Origin: Parvibaculum sp.
GTDB taxonomy: Bacteria; Pseudomonadota; Alphaproteobacteria; Parvibaculales; Parvibaculaceae
Reading direction: 5' to 3'
DNA length: 64,000 nt
Assembly (NCBI RefSeq): GCF_030694575.1
Contig: NZ_JAUYUS010000026.1
Coordinates: 1-64,000, forward strand
Shown: positions 8,555-18,396 of the stretch, piece by piece
How the letters are laid out: each line of letters opens with the position of its first letter
Position numbering within the stretch: position 1 is the stretch's first letter
The notes under the pieces: generated by a model
What the model saw: the letters and a program-made list of their open reading frames with translations, nothing else
The model's database searches: none
Told to the model about the DNA's origin: nothing
Translations under genes and position numbers: made by a program

Positions 8555-11500
8555 ATGCGTATCCAGCGTTGTTTCACCGTCGAGGGTCAGTCGCCTTACG
8601 AAGGCATCGCCTTCAGGACGACAGCGAGCGAAATCCGCAATCCGGACGGTTCCGTCGTGTTCCGCCTGCAGGACATCCAGGTGCCGGCGGAGTGGAGCCA
8701 GGTCGCCTGCGACGTGCTCGCCCAGAAATATTTCCGCAAGGCCGGCATCGCGGCGGTGCTGAAGCGCGTGCCGGAAGAGGATGTGCCGGAATTCCTGTGG
8801 CGGCATGCGCCGGACCACGATGCGCTCGAGGCGCTGCGCCCGGAAGACCGTTTCGGTCCCGAAATGGACGCGCGGCAGGTTTTCGACCGCCTTGCCGGCA
8901 CCTGGACCTATTGGGGCTGGAAGGGCGGCTATTTCGACTCGGAAGCCGACGCCCTCGCCTTCTACGACGAACAGCGCTTCATGCTGGCGGCGCAGATCGC
9001 GGCGCCCAATTCGCCGCAATGGTTCAACACCGGCCTTCACTGGGCCTATGGCATCGACGGGCCCGCGCAGGGCCACTGGCGGACCGACCCGGCAACGGGC
9101 GAGACGGCGCGGACGGAGAGCGCCTATGAATATCCGCAGCCCCATGCCTGTTTCATCCAGAGCGTGAACGACGATCTCGTGAACGAGAACGGCATCATGG
9201 ACCTCTGGGTGCGCGAGGCGCGGCTCTTCAAATACGGCTCCGGCACCGGCTCCAACTTCTCGGATTTGCGCGGCGAGGACGAGAAGCTGTCGGGCGGCGG
9301 CAAGTCGTCGGGCCTCATGAGCTTCCTCAAGATCGGCGACCGGGCGGCGGGCGCGATCAAGTCGGGCGGCACGACGCGGCGCGCGGCGAAGATGGTGATC
9401 GTCGATATCGACCATCCCGACATCGAGGATTTCATCAACTGGAAGGTGACGGAGGAGCAGAAGGTGGCGGCGCTCGTCACCGGCTCGAAGATCAACCGGA
9501 AACATCTGAACGCGATCATGCGCGCCTGCCTGAATTGCGAGGCGGATGGCGACGCGTGTTTCGACCCGAAGCGGAACCCCGCCCTCAAGCGCGAAGTGCT
9601 GGCGGCGCGCAAGGCGCATGTGCCGGAAAACTATGTGCAGCGCGTGATCCAGTTCGCTCGCCAGGGCTATGACGAGATCGACTTCAGGGTCTACGACACG
9701 GACTGGGATTCGGATGCCTATCTGACGGTGTCGGGGCAGAACTCCAACAACACCGTGCGCGTCACCGACGACTTCCTGCGCGCGGTCGAGGAAGACGGCG
9801 ACTGGACGCTCAGGAGCCGCCTCTCGGGCGAGGCGACGAAAGTGCTGCCCGCGCGGGAGCTCTGGGAGCAGATCGGCCATGCCGCATGGGCGAGCGCGGA
9901 TCCCGGCATCCAGTACCACACCACCATCAACGACTGGCACACTTGCCCGGCCTCCGGGCCGATCCGCGCCAGCAATCCGTGTTCGGAATATATGTTCCTC
10001 GACGACACGGCCTGCAACCTCGCCTCGCTGAACCTGATGCAGTTTCGCGACGCGGCCTCCTCGTCCGAAAAGAGAGGGCGTTTCGACGTCGAGGCGTTCG
10101 AGCACGCCGTGAAGCTCTGGACCATCGTGCTGGAAATCTCGGTTCTGATGGCGCAGTTCCCGAGCCGGGAAATCGCGGAGCGCAGCTTCCGTTACCGCAC
10201 ACTCGGCCTCGGCTTCGCGAATATCGGCGGCCTCCTCATGTCGCTGGGGCTCGGCTACGACTCCGCCGAGGCGCGCGCGCTCACGGGTGCCATCAGCGCC
10301 GTCATGACGGGCGTCTCCTATGCGACCTCGGCGCAGATGGCGAAGGAGCTCGGCACCTTCGAAGGCTATGAGGAGAACGCCGGTCACATGTTGCGCGTGA
10401 TGCGCAACCATGCGCGCGCGGCGCATGGGCTGACGAAGGGTTACGAAGGTCTCGCCGTCGCCCCCGTGCCGCTCGACGCGGCGAACTGCCCGCAGGCGGA
10501 CCTCGTCGATCACGCGCGCGCCTCATGGGACCTCGCGGTCGCGATGGGCGAGAAATACGGCTACCGCAACGCGCAGGCGACCGTGATCGCGCCGACGGGC
10601 ACCATCGGGCTCGTCATGGATTGCGACACGACCGGCATCGAGCCCGATTTCGCGCTGGTGAAGTTCAAGAAGCTCGCGGGCGGCGGCTATTTCAAGATCA
10701 TCAACCGCGCCGTGCCGCAGGCGCTCCGCACGCTCGGCTATTCCCAAGCCGATATCGAAGCCATCGTGAATTATGCCGTCGGCCAGGGCACGCTCGCCAA
10801 TGCGCCGGGTGTCAACCACGAGCGGCTGCTCGAGCGCGGCTTCACGCCGGCGAAGATCAATACGATCGAGGCGGCGCTGGCGACCGCCTTCGACATCCGC
10901 TTCGTCTTCAACAAGTGGCAGCTCGGCGAGGAATTCTGCACGGAGGTGCTGGGCCTCGACGGCGACGCGATGGACGATCTCGATTACGACATGCTGGCGG
11001 CGCTCGGCTTCACGAAACAGGAAATCGACGCGGCGAACCTCCATGTCTGCGGCGCGATGACGCTTGAAGGCGCGCCGGGCCTGAAGGACGAGCACCTCTC
11101 CGTCTTCGATTGCGCCAACCCCTGCGGCCGCATCGGCAAGCGCTATCTCTCGGTCGAAAGCCACATCCACATGATGGCGGCGGCACAGCCTTTCATCTCG
11201 GGCGCGATCTCCAAGACCATCAACATGGCAAATGCGGCGAGCGTCGAGGATTGCAAGGAGAGCTACATGCTTTCCTGGAAGCTCGGCCTCAAGGCGAACG
11301 CACTCTACCGCGACGGCTCCAAGCTTTCGCAACCGCTCAACTCCCAGCTTCTCGAAGACGAGACGGAGGAAGACGAGGAGAGCGCCATCGAAACGCTGAT
11401 GGCGCAGGCGCCGCAGGAGCGCGCCCGCGTGGTCGCGGAGCGCAGCGTCGCGCAGCTCGTCGAGCAGGTGACGGCGGCGGAGCAGAAGCGCGAGAAGCTT

Positions 11501-12304
11501 CCCGACCGCCGCAAGGGTTACACGCAGAAGGCGCTGGTCGGCGGCCACAAGGTCTATCTCCGCACCGGCGAATATGACGACGGCAAGATCGGCGAAATCT
11601 TCATCGACATGCACAAGGAGGGCGCCGCCTTCCGCAGCCTGATGAACAATTTCGCCATCGCGATTTCGCTCGGCCTCCAATATGGCGTGCCGCTGGAGGA
11701 ATATGTCGAGGCCTTCACCTTCACGCGCTTCGAGCCGGCGGGCCTCGTGCAGGGCAACGACCGGATCAAGAACGCGACCTCGATCCTCGATTATGTCTTC
11801 CGCGAGCTTGCGGTCTCCTATCTCGGCCGCTCCGATCTCGGCCATGTCGATCCGAAGGAGTTCGCCTTCGACGCGATGGGCGACGGCGCCGACGAGGGCA
11901 AGGCGCCCGCGCTGCCCGCCTCCGCCGTGGTGAGCCCCGGCTACACGCGCAATGCGCAGATGGGGAACCTCTATCTCGTGCGCGGCGGCGCGGCGGCCCT
12001 CGCCAGGGCGACCGTCGCGGAAGCCGTGGCGGCGCCCGCGATCCGCGAGCAGACGGTGAAGGCCGAAGTCATGGCGGCCGGCGCGCTGATGCGCGCGGGC
12101 TCGTCCGAAAGCTTCGCGGCGGTTGCCGTCGGCGCCGTATCGTCAGGGGGCGGATCGTCCGGCGGCGGCATCAGCCGCGCCGCCGAAGCCCGCATGAAAG
12201 GCTATGAAGGCGAAGCCTGCAGCGAATGCGGCAACTTCACGATGGTCAGGAACGGCACCTGCCTGAAATGCGACACCTGCGGCGGGACCAGCGGGTGTAG
12301 CTGA
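8555..12304 (+). CDS. nrdJ: Vitamin B12-dependent (class II) ribonucleotide reductase
   Basis: Reduces ribonucleotides to deoxyribonucleotides using adenosylcobalamin to generate the catalytic thiyl radical, independent of oxygen. The 1249-residue length fits the large alphaproteobacterial class II enzymes. Visible segments include [79 protein letters not shown] and [20 protein letters not shown]. The C-terminus ends in a Cys pair pattern (CSECG, then [14 protein letters not shown]) typical of the zinc-ribbon and redox tail. I chose the ATG at 8555 ([18 protein letters not shown]), the usual family start, over an upstream ATG at 8468. It is the only ribonucleotide reductase in the window. Confidence 0.97.
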   Translation: MRIQRCFTVEGQSPYEGIAFRTTASEIRNPDGSVVFRLQDIQVPAEWSQVACDVLAQKYFRKAGIAAVLKRVPEEDVPEFLWRHAPDHDALEALRPEDRFGPEMDARQVFDRLAGTWTYWGWKGGYFDSEADALAFYDEQRFMLAAQIAAPNSPQWFNTGLHWAYGIDGPAQGHWRTDPATGETARTESAYEYPQPHACFIQSVNDDLVNENGIMDLWVREARLFKYGSGTGSNFSDLRGEDEKLSGGGKSSGLMSFLKIGDRAAGAIKSGGTTRRAAKMVIVDIDHPDIEDFINWKVTEEQKVAALVTGSKINRKHLNAIMRACLNCEADGDACFDPKRNPALKREVLAARKAHVPENYVQRVIQFARQGYDEIDFRVYDTDWDSDAYLTVSGQNSNNTVRVTDDFLRAVEEDGDWTLRSRLSGEATKVLPARELWEQIGHAAWASADPGIQYHTTINDWHTCPASGPIRASNPCSEYMFLDDTACNLASLNLMQFRDAASSSEKRGRFDVEAFEHAVKLWTIVLEISVLMAQFPSREIAERSFRYRTLGLGFANIGGLLMSLGLGYDSAEARALTGAISAVMTGVSYATSAQMAKELGTFEGYEENAGHMLRVMRNHARAAHGLTKGYEGLAVAPVPLDAANCPQADLVDHARASWDLAVAMGEKYGYRNAQATVIAPTGTIGLVMDCDTTGIEPDFALVKFKKLAGGGYFKIINRAVPQALRTLGYSQADIEAIVNYAVGQGTLANAPGVNHERLLERGFTPAKINTIEAALATAFDIRFVFNKWQLGEEFCTEVLGLDGDAMDDLDYDMLAALGFTKQEIDAANLHVCGAMTLEGAPGLKDEHLSVFDCANPCGRIGKRYLSVESHIHMMAAAQPFISGAISKTINMANAASVEDCKESYMLSWKLGLKANALYRDGSKLSQPLNSQLLEDETEEDEESAIETLMAQAPQERARVVAERSVAQLVEQVTAAEQKREKLPDRRKGYTQKALVGGHKVYLRTGEYDDGKIGEIFIDMHKEGAAFRSLMNNFAIAISLGLQYGVPLEEYVEAFTFTRFEPAGLVQGNDRIKNATSILDYVFRELAVSYLGRSDLGHVDPKEFAFDAMGDGADEGKAPALPASAVVSPGYTRNAQMGNLYLVRGGAAALARATVAEAVAAPAIREQTVKAEVMAAGALMRAGSSESFAAVAVGAVSSGGGSSGGGISRAAEARMKGYEGEACSECGNFTMVRNGTCLKCDTCGGTSGCS

Positions 12305-12382
12305 GAAAGTCGGCGATACCCGATCAGCAATCCATGCGGGGTACTCGAGATCTTTTGCCGCCACGAGGCTTTTGGCTGACGC

Positions 12383-12410
12383 TTGACGATCTCATTTGAA
12401 GACGTTTATT
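12383..12410 (+). promoter_or_regulatory. Candidate promoter of the TetR regulator gene
   Basis: TTGACG at 12383-12388 lies 16 bases upstream of TTTATT at 12405-12410. The -10 element overlaps the left arm of the inverted repeat listed next, so a repressor bound there would block RNA polymerase. Confidence 0.4.
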
Positions 12411-12424
12411 GTCAAAGTTGACAA
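12409..12424. promoter_or_regulatory. Perfect inverted repeat, likely operator for the adjacent TetR regulator
   Basis: TTGTCAA (12409-12415) and TTGACAA (12418-12424) are exact reverse complements separated by AG. The 16-bp palindrome ends 23 bases before the regulator's ATG and overlaps the candidate -10 element. Size and placement fit the autoregulatory operators typical of TetR-family genes. Confidence 0.6.
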
Positions 12425-12447
12425 GATTCGTTTTCGTGAGAGATGCG

Positions 12448-13023
12448 ATGGCGCGGCCGAGGGTTGGCGACGAGAGGCGGGAAGAGATTCTTGCGGCATT
12501 CGAGACGTGCGTCGTGCGCAAGGGATTCGCCAAGACCACGTTGATCGACGTTGCGGAACAGGCTGGCCAACCGCGTTCGCTGGTGCGCTATTTCATCGGC
12601 AACCGGGCGGACATGGTGAGCGCACTGATCGATCGGCTGCTTGAGCGGGGCGAGGCGCAGTTCAGACAATTGCCCTCTGACGGCACGGCTGGGCAGGCCC
12701 TGGACCTGGTGCTCGACACCATCTTTGCCGATTACACGACCAACATCGTCATCATGGAATTGTGGCATCTCTCGATGCGCGACGCGGAGCTCCGCGCGCG
12801 GCTGGCGGCGCTATATGAGCGTGTGATCTCGGAAGTGGCAGCGCTCATCGCGGACGACGAGACGTCAGGTCGGGATAGGGCCTTTGTCGCTGTGTCGCTG
12901 GCGTTCGGCGCGGCCTTTTTCCGCCATCTCGGCCTTGCACCTCATGCGCCGGACACCGTCCGTGCGGCGGCCCTTCACGTGGCGACCAGTCCTTTTGCAC
13001 CCCCCGCCAAAACCGGAATCTGA
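12448..13023 (+). CDS. TetR/AcrR-family transcriptional regulator
   Basis: A 191-residue putative repressor. The N-terminal helix-turn-helix is seen in REEILAAFETCVVRKGFAKT then TLIDVAEQAGQPRSLVRYFI (about 11-50). This matches the TetR pattern of a recognition helix followed by a YF dipeptide. The C-terminal ligand domain is not assignable. I use the ATG at 12448; the frame opens upstream at a TTG that lies inside the inverted repeat and is unlikely to be the start. The serine hydrolase gene begins 4 nt after its stop, which suggests co-expression and a ligand related to the hydrolase substrate. Confidence 0.88.
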   Translation: MARPRVGDERREEILAAFETCVVRKGFAKTTLIDVAEQAGQPRSLVRYFIGNRADMVSALIDRLLERGEAQFRQLPSDGTAGQALDLVLDTIFADYTTNIVIMELWHLSMRDAELRARLAALYERVISEVAALIADDETSGRDRAFVAVSLAFGAAFFRHLGLAPHAPDTVRAAALHVATSPFAPPAKTGI

Positions 13024-13027
13024 TTCC

Positions 13028-14179
13028 ATGACCGATAAGCACATTACCGATCTCGGCCTGTTCACAGGCAAATCCCAATATGAGAATTTCGCCCGCTTCA
13101 AGGAGATGCTGCCCGTCTCCCGCATGGCGGCGTCCTCAGCGGCATATCGATTTGCGGATGGCCGGACGATTGCTTTGCCTGCGACCTATGCGTTCGAAGG
13201 CAAGGAGCGGTCATCGGATTCTTTCCTCACGGAAACCGACACGTCCGCGGTGCTGGTGCTCAAGGACGGCGAAGTTCGCCATGAGCTTTACCGTCTGACC
13301 GGCGGGCGCGATGTGCAGTGGATATCATGGTCGGTGGCCAAAAGTTTTGTCTCGGCGCTGGTCGGCATTGCTGTGGCCGAAGGCCATATCCGCGGGATCG
13401 GTGATCCGATCAGCGATTATATCGGCGTCGAGCCCGGTTCCGCCTATGACGGGGTGAGTATCAAGGACGTGCTGCAAATGTCTTCCGGCGCACGCTGGAA
13501 TGAGGACTATACCGACACCGGTTCCGACGTGCACCGGCTGGCCGCAGCGATGGCGGGCGTAATGCCGCTCGATACCTTTGTCGCGACGATGGTTCATGAG
13601 GCGGAACCCGGCACTATCTGTCGCTACAATAGCGGTGACACGCAGGCGCTGGGCGGCCTGCTGGTACGCGCGACGGGCCGCTCGCTGACCGATTACATGC
13701 GCGAGAAGCTCGTCGAGCCGCTCGGCTTTGAATCTGATGCCTATTGGTTGATCGATGGCGTGGGGATGGAGATGGCCTTTGCGGGTCTCAACGTCACCGC
13801 GCGCGACTTCGCCAAGCTGGGAGAGCTCTATCGCAACCATGGCCGCTGGGACGGAAAGCAGATTGTGCCGGAAACCTGGGTCCATGCCTCTGTGCGGGCG
13901 GATGCGCCCCCTCACCAGCCGGGCCAACCCATACTCGCCGATCATCCGCTCGATCTGGGGTATGGCTATCAATGGTGGCTTCCGAATGGCGATCGCGGCG
14001 AATTCAGCGCAATCGGCATCTACAACCAGCTGGTCTATGTCGATCCCTCGCGCGGCGTGACCATCGTCAAGCTGTCCGCCAATCCGGCCTACGGCACGAG
14101 CATGGATGAGCGCACCAATCGCGAGATGGAAAATATCGCCTTCTTGCGCGCTATCGCGGCGTCTTTTGACAACCAATAA
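13028..14179 (+). CDS. Beta-lactamase-family serine hydrolase
   Basis: Member of the class C beta-lactamase/esterase/NylB-like family of serine hydrolases. The 383 residues include the catalytic SxxK motif S102-V-A-K105 in SWSVAKSF, the tyrosine motif Y200-N-S in CRYNSGDTQALGG, and the C-terminal LGYGYQWWLPNG segment. The order, spacing and length resemble 6-aminohexanoate-dimer hydrolase and EstB-type esterases. No signal peptide is apparent, so it is probably cytoplasmic. The substrate cannot be inferred. The gene starts 4 nt after the TetR stop and is probably in the same transcript. Confidence 0.85.
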   Translation: MTDKHITDLGLFTGKSQYENFARFKEMLPVSRMAASSAAYRFADGRTIALPATYAFEGKERSSDSFLTETDTSAVLVLKDGEVRHELYRLTGGRDVQWISWSVAKSFVSALVGIAVAEGHIRGIGDPISDYIGVEPGSAYDGVSIKDVLQMSSGARWNEDYTDTGSDVHRLAAAMAGVMPLDTFVATMVHEAEPGTICRYNSGDTQALGGLLVRATGRSLTDYMREKLVEPLGFESDAYWLIDGVGMEMAFAGLNVTARDFAKLGELYRNHGRWDGKQIVPETWVHASVRADAPPHQPGQPILADHPLDLGYGYQWWLPNGDRGEFSAIGIYNQLVYVDPSRGVTIVKLSANPAYGTSMDERTNREMENIAFLRAIAASFDNQ

Positions 14180-14510
14180 GGAAGAACCGTCCCACGGCAT
14201 TTCCGGCCATTTTCGACTGCCTGCGTCCGCCCTCCCGAAAATAAACTTGTCCCCGCCTGTTCCTCCGTACCCATATTAAATCCATCTCGCTCCACCGAAG
14301 GGCGCGTCCGGACTGGCCGAATGCGTGGAGAGGGTGTCGATGCCTGCGGCGTGGGGAATTCCAGACCTCGCGTCCCGGGGGATCCCGTCGGTTGGTGGAT
14401 ACTACGGTCCACGGGCGTCCCGGCCGATAAAAGCCGGGAGTGCGCCAGAGTTGGAATGGGGGATCCGAAAAATCGCCGCGCGGAGCGTCGGAGGAGGACG
14501 CACCCCGCCA

Positions 14511-14540
14511 ATATAAACAAACAAAGGCGGCGTCGCCGCC
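14511..14540 (-). terminator. Second (distal) rho-independent terminator of the ATP-grasp gene
   Basis: GGCGGCG (14526-14532) pairs exactly with CGCCGCC (14534-14540). On the minus strand the hairpin is followed by TTTGTTTGTTTAT (14525 down to 14513). It lies about 50 bases beyond the first terminator. Confidence 0.55.
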
Positions 14541-14572
14541 GCTCCGCGCATCCTTCTTTTCTCGAAGGCCGC

Positions 14573-14612
14573 AGACGAAAAGCAAAACCCCGGAGGCATC
14601 GCCTTGCGGGGT
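14573..14612 (-). terminator. Rho-independent terminator of the ATP-grasp gene
   Basis: ACCCCG (14587-14592) pairs with CGGGGT (14607-14612), with an inner stem AGGC/GCCT. On the minus strand it is followed by TTTTGCTTTTCG. It begins 12 bases after the ATP-grasp stop codon. Confidence 0.75.
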
Positions 14613-14624
14613 CGGTCGTGCGTC

Positions 14625-15572
14625 TCATGCGGCTTCCGCGAAAACCCGCTCCGCCAGCACCCTCGCCGCCACGCCCCAGGCGTCGAACTGAGCGATGCGT
14701 TCCTCCCGCGAGACTTCCTTGCGTCCCTCTTCCGCCAGCTTCGAGGAGAAATGCCAGGTATTGCCGCCGGGATTGACCTCGAGCATGTAGAGGTCGTTGG
14801 TCGTCCGCTCACGGATGATATCCATACCCTGCAGCGGGATGCGCGGCATGGCCTTCGAGGCGCGGCGGGCGAAGTCGAGCACCTCGGGTTCGGCTTCGAG
14901 CGTACAGGTGAAATGCGGATCGACATTCGAGGCGAAGGAGGCGCGCATCAGTTCCTCGTCCGGCACGTCGAGCGGAGGCCTCGGGTTTTTGGCGCGGTAG
15001 ATCATCGACATGATCGGCTCGCCGAACAGCGTCAGCACGCGATAGCTCCAGGGGTATTCGCCCGTGTCGATGAACTTTTGCACGAGGAGCGGCGCTTCGC
15101 GCGCCGCATGGCCGGGCGGAAAGACGACGGGCGCGAGGTCCGCCACGCGCTCCGTCCGCATCACGAAGACGGCGTCGCCGTTCGACATAGCGCGCACCGC
15201 CGTCGGCTTGACGATGACATGCTCTCCCCAGACGGCGTGCTTCAGCCGCCAGCCGAGACGGTAGGCCAGCGTCCGGGGAACGGGGAGGCCGGCGGCGGCA
15301 AACTTCCGCATCTGCTGGAATTTCGGCACCGGAAAGCCGTGATAGAGCGGCCCGCGCCGGGGGCGGAAGGCCGGCAGCGTCATCGAAACCGTCAGCGCGG
15401 GGCGCTCCCACACCTCGCGCGGCAGCACGCCCGCGTTCCCCGCCGCATCGACGATATGCACGCCGATGCGCGGCGCGATCGCCGCCATCCGCTCCGCGAT
15501 CTCGATGAAATCCTGCACGTCCTGCGCGCCGGGACGGTTCACAAGGATGAGGCTGTGTGTCTGTTCGGGCAT
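14625..15572 (-). CDS. ATP-grasp domain protein of unknown substrate
   Basis: A 315-residue protein with features of the ATP-grasp ligase fold (glutathione synthetase/RimK type). These are GEHVIVKPTAVRAMSNGDAV (the nucleotide-binding lysine strand) in the middle, LVQKFIDTGEYPWSYRVLTL, and the C-terminal metal-binding YMLEVNPGGNTWHFSS. Such enzymes join a carboxylate to an amine or thiol through an acyl-phosphate. Neither substrate nor partner can be named. It is transcribed alone, divergently from the barrel-protein gene, and ends at two tandem terminators. Confidence 0.75.
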   Translation of the reverse strand: MPEQTHSLILVNRPGAQDVQDFIEIAERMAAIAPRIGVHIVDAAGNAGVLPREVWERPALTVSMTLPAFRPRRGPLYHGFPVPKFQQMRKFAAAGLPVPRTLAYRLGWRLKHAVWGEHVIVKPTAVRAMSNGDAVFVMRTERVADLAPVVFPPGHAAREAPLLVQKFIDTGEYPWSYRVLTLFGEPIMSMIYRAKNPRPPLDVPDEELMRASFASNVDPHFTCTLEAEPEVLDFARRASKAMPRIPLQGMDIIRERTTNDLYMLEVNPGGNTWHFSSKLAEEGRKEVSREERIAQFDAWGVAARVLAERVFAEAA

Positions 15573-15750
15573 GCCGGGAAAGTATAAGTGGCGGTGCGCC
15601 CGGCCTCGCTTTCGTTGCGGCCGGAATGGACCGGATTTTCGTCTTTAAGCGAAATGGGGAGGTGTGGGACCGTTCTGCGACCGCTAAATGGGGGCCGATT
15701 AACGCGGAGTTTTCGTCCGCAATTTTCCCGCAAACCGGGCGACATTCAAT

Positions 15751-15780
15751 TTGACCGTCCCATTCTGAGACTGCTTAAAT
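15751..15780 (+). promoter_or_regulatory. Candidate promoter of the outer-membrane barrel gene
   Basis: TTGACC at 15751-15756, an 18-base spacer, and TTAAAT at 15775-15780. The following leader of about 20 bases carries a strong AGGGGGGAA ribosome site 5 nt before the ATG at 15809. Confidence 0.5.
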
Positions 15781-15808
15781 TAGCCGTTTCATCAAGGGGG
15801 GAAATCAA

Positions 15809-16435
15809 ATGAAACATACATCCAAGCTCATCGCCGCCACGGCGCTTCTGACCATTCTGGCCTCGCCCGCTTTCGCCGACGAGGTTGCAGTCGGCGACAC
15901 CTATTTCAAATTGTCGGGCGGCGTGCTGGTCATGGAGGACATCGACGGTACGGCCGGCGGCACACCGGTCGAGATCTCCTTCGATACGGGTTGGACCGTA
16001 TCCGGCGCGATCGGCTACCACCTCAATCCGCAGCTCGCGCTTGAGGCCGAACTCACCTATCTGACCGCCGACTTCGATCAGGGCACCACTGGCGGCGTGT
16101 CGGTTCCCATCGACGGCGATGTCAGCTCGGTCCTGACGATGGTGAATGCGCATTTCCATCCGATGGCCGGCGGCAGTTTCGATCCCTATATCGGCGGCGG
16201 CGCCGGCGTGGCCTTTTCGAAACTGAAAGTCGATTCGATCGGTGGCGTGCCCACGAATATCGACGACAGCAGCTCCGACCTCGCCGTGCAGGGCACTGCG
16301 GGCCTCAACCTGGCCCTTGGCGGCGGCGCCAAGATCGGCGGCCAGTACCGCTACATCTGGACCGATACGGGCGGCAGCAACACGGACGAGCTCAGTGGCC
16401 ACGCCTTCACACTGCAGTTCATCACCTCATTCTGA
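15809..16435 (+). CDS. Outer-membrane beta-barrel protein (OmpA-like/porin-family barrel)
   Basis: A 208-residue exported protein with a typical signal peptide (1-23, ending SPAFA before Asp). Alternating beta strands follow, for example VSGAIGYHLNPQLALEAELT, FDPYIGGGAGVAFSKLKV and KIGGQYRYIWTD. The last residues, HAFTLQFITSF, end in Phe as the barrel-assembly signal requires. This matches the 8-stranded outer-membrane barrel superfamily. No peptidoglycan-binding OmpA C-terminal domain is present. It has its own promoter-like sequence and a strong terminator, so it is probably monocistronic. Specific function unknown. Confidence 0.85.
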   Translation: MKHTSKLIAATALLTILASPAFADEVAVGDTYFKLSGGVLVMEDIDGTAGGTPVEISFDTGWTVSGAIGYHLNPQLALEAELTYLTADFDQGTTGGVSVPIDGDVSSVLTMVNAHFHPMAGGSFDPYIGGGAGVAFSKLKVDSIGGVPTNIDDSSSDLAVQGTAGLNLALGGGAKIGGQYRYIWTDTGGSNTDELSGHAFTLQFITSF

Positions 16436-16456
16436 TTTCTGTCCGCACGCTTTGAG

Positions 16457-16484
16457 AAGGGGATGGTGCGCCATCCCCTTTTTT
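16457..16484 (+). terminator. Rho-independent terminator after the barrel-protein gene
   Basis: AAGGGGATGG (16457-16466) and CCATCCCCTT (16471-16480) form a perfect 10-bp stem with loop TGCG, followed by a run of T. It lies 21 bases after the stop codon. Confidence 0.9.
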
Positions 16485-16539
16485 CATTTCCGCCGCTACC
16501 AGGTTAGACTCCGGCAGATGCTGCAAGCGGGGGAAGCCG

Positions 16540-17781
16540 GTGGACGCCTATGATGTTCTCGTCGCCGTCGCGCTGCTGATCGTCGCCTACGGGCTCGTCT
16601 CGGGCGGGCGCATCGGGCGCTACGTCACGGGGCCGATGGTCTTCACGGCGGCCGGTGCCGGGCTCGCCGCCATCGGCCTTGGCGGCGGCGAAGGCGCGGC
16701 GGCGACCGAGATCGCCAACCAAACGATGCGGCTCCTGGCGGAATTCGGTCTCGCGATCCTGCTCTTCACCGATGCCGCGCGGATCAATCCCTCGCATCTG
16801 AAGCAGGAGGAAAACCTGCCCGCGCGCCTGCTGCTGGCCGGGTTGCCGGGGGCGGTCCTGATCGGCTTCCTTGCTGCATGGCTGCTTTTTCCGGGCGAGG
16901 CATGGTGGTGCCTCGCGCTGATCGCGCTCATCCTCGCGCCGACCGACGCCGCCCTCGCCCAGAGCGCCATCGCCAATCCGCAAATGCCGGAAACGGTGTC
17001 GCAGACGCTCAATGTCGAAAGCGGGCTCAATGACGGGCTGGTGCTGCCGCCCATCCTCATCGTCTTCGGGATCGCGGCCGGACATGGAACGGAACAGGGT
17101 ATCGCGGCGACACTTGCCGGCCATCTCATTCTCGGGCCGTTGGCCGGTGCCGCCATCGGGTATGGCGGCGGCTGGCTCGTCCGGCGGGCGGCGAACCGGC
17201 GTGAGATGACACCTCTTTTCCAGCGCCTCTCCGCGCCCGCCCTCGCCGTAATCGCCTATGCCGGCGCCGAGGCCATCGGCGGCAACGGCTTCATCGCCGC
17301 CTTCGCCGCCGGCCTGATGATGCCGCTGACGTTGCATACCGACGCCCCGGCGCGGCGGCTGGAGGAGTTCGCGGAGGCCGAAGCGGGTATCCTCACCTCC
17401 GCGCTGTTCCTTCTGTTCGGCGCCCTGATCCTGCCCATCGGCGTGCCGCATTGGGATTTCGCGACGCTGCTCTATGCGGTCCTCAGCCTGACGCTTGTGC
17501 GGATGCTGCCGGTCGCCCTGTCGCTCGTCGGCACGGGGCTGGGACCCGGCGCCGTCGGTCTTCTCGCCTGGTTCGGCCCCCGCGGCATCGCTTCCGTTCT
17601 CTACCTCCTGCTGGCGGTGCAGGCGCTTGGCGGGGCCGAGGGTGGGCAAGAGGCGCTGGAGCGGCTCACTTCAGTCGTTTCCCTAACCGTCTTCATCAGC
17701 ATCTTCCTGCACGGGCTCAGCGCCGCGCCGCTTGCGGCCCTTTACCTCAGGCACAAGGGCCCGCGGGGCCGCCGCGGATGA
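16540..17781 (+). CDS. Cation:proton antiporter, CPA1 (NhaP-like) family
   Basis: A 413-residue multi-pass inner-membrane protein of about 12 hydrophobic segments, exchanging Na+ or K+ for protons in this family. The conserved APTDAALAQSAI and LNVESGLNDGLVLP segments (about 128-172) hold the Asp and Glu-Ser-Asn-Asp residues of the ion site. WFGPRGIASVLYLLLAVQAL near the C-terminus is also characteristic. The GTG start at 16540 follows a GGGGGAAG ribosome site. Ion specificity cannot be read from the sequence. Confidence 0.9.
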   Translation: MDAYDVLVAVALLIVAYGLVSGGRIGRYVTGPMVFTAAGAGLAAIGLGGGEGAAATEIANQTMRLLAEFGLAILLFTDAARINPSHLKQEENLPARLLLAGLPGAVLIGFLAAWLLFPGEAWWCLALIALILAPTDAALAQSAIANPQMPETVSQTLNVESGLNDGLVLPPILIVFGIAAGHGTEQGIAATLAGHLILGPLAGAAIGYGGGWLVRRAANRREMTPLFQRLSAPALAVIAYAGAEAIGGNGFIAAFAAGLMMPLTLHTDAPARRLEEFAEAEAGILTSALFLLFGALILPIGVPHWDFATLLYAVLSLTLVRMLPVALSLVGTGLGPGAVGLLAWFGPRGIASVLYLLLAVQALGGAEGGQEALERLTSVVSLTVFISIFLHGLSAAPLAALYLRHKGPRGRRG

Positions 17782-17850
17782 TTATGTCGCATTCCGGTCA
17801 AAATCGGCGTCTAGGTAAGCTCTCTACGGGGCTTTCACGCGAAAGGCAGA

Positions 17851-18384
17851 ATGATGAAAAAAACCGGTCTGTTCCTTGCGGCTCTGGCGATCGGCGCGCT
17901 CGGCGCCGCGCCCGCCTTTGCCGCCAATGTCTATGAGACGCTCAAGAGCGATCCGCAGTTCTCGACGCTGACGAAGATCATCGAGGCGAACGACCTCAAG
18001 TTCCGCTACACGGAAGGCAACATCACCGTCTTCGCGCCGACGGACGAGGCTCTCGCCAATCAGCCGGGCGGTGTCGACGATCTTCTGGTGGGCGACAATC
18101 CGAGCAACAAGGAGAACGCACGCGCCCTCCTCCTCTACAGCATCGTGAGCGGCCGCCACACGCCTGCCTCGCTGACCGGCAAGGTCACGGAAGCGACGAC
18201 GCTCCAGCGCGGCAAGGTGACGATCGACGGCACGCAGAGCCCCATCCACTACGGCCATTCGAAATTTGGTGCCAATGTCTCCGGCGATGCCATCGAGGCA
18301 TCGAACGGCGTCATCATCCCGATCGACGCGCTGCCGATTCCGGTTTTCGAGGAAACGACGCCGATGGCACCTGCAATCCAGTAA
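17851..18384 (+). CDS. Fasciclin (FAS1) domain secreted protein
   Basis: A 177-residue protein with a signal peptide (about 1-24, ending PAFA) and one FAS1 domain. Visible FAS1 segments are TLTKIIEANDLKFRY, NITVFAPTDEALAN and the later IEASNGVIIPIDALPIP, which corresponds to the second conserved box. FAS1 proteins act in adhesion or as periplasmic binding proteins. The start may be either of the two first Met codons. It converges on the next gene with a 12-base gap and no clear terminator. Confidence 0.87.
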   Translation: MMKKTGLFLAALAIGALGAAPAFAANVYETLKSDPQFSTLTKIIEANDLKFRYTEGNITVFAPTDEALANQPGGVDDLLVGDNPSNKENARALLLYSIVSGRHTPASLTGKVTEATTLQRGKVTIDGTQSPIHYGHSKFGANVSGDAIEASNGVIIPIDALPIPVFEETTPMAPAIQ

Positions 18385-18396
18385 ACCGGACAGGCG

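Larger units (their letters stand above)
14180..14624. other. Non-coding interval between the serine hydrolase and the ATP-grasp gene
   Basis: The two genes converge on this 445-base interval. Its right part holds two hairpins followed by T-rich runs on the minus strand, listed as terminators. The left part (14180-14510) contains no frame I would call a gene. It did not fold into a tRNA, SRP or tmRNA pattern by eye. Confidence 0.5.

Noticed and set aside
8297-10513. A long minus-strand open frame (over 700 codons) opposite nrdJ.
   Set aside because: It is antisense to a clear class II reductase; its Arg/His/Ala-rich composition is typical of shadow frames in high-GC DNA.
12409-12447. A TTG start giving 13 extra residues on the TetR regulator.
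   Set aside because: The TTG lies inside the palindromic operator and overlaps the promoter; the ATG at 12448 gives a standard TetR N-terminus.
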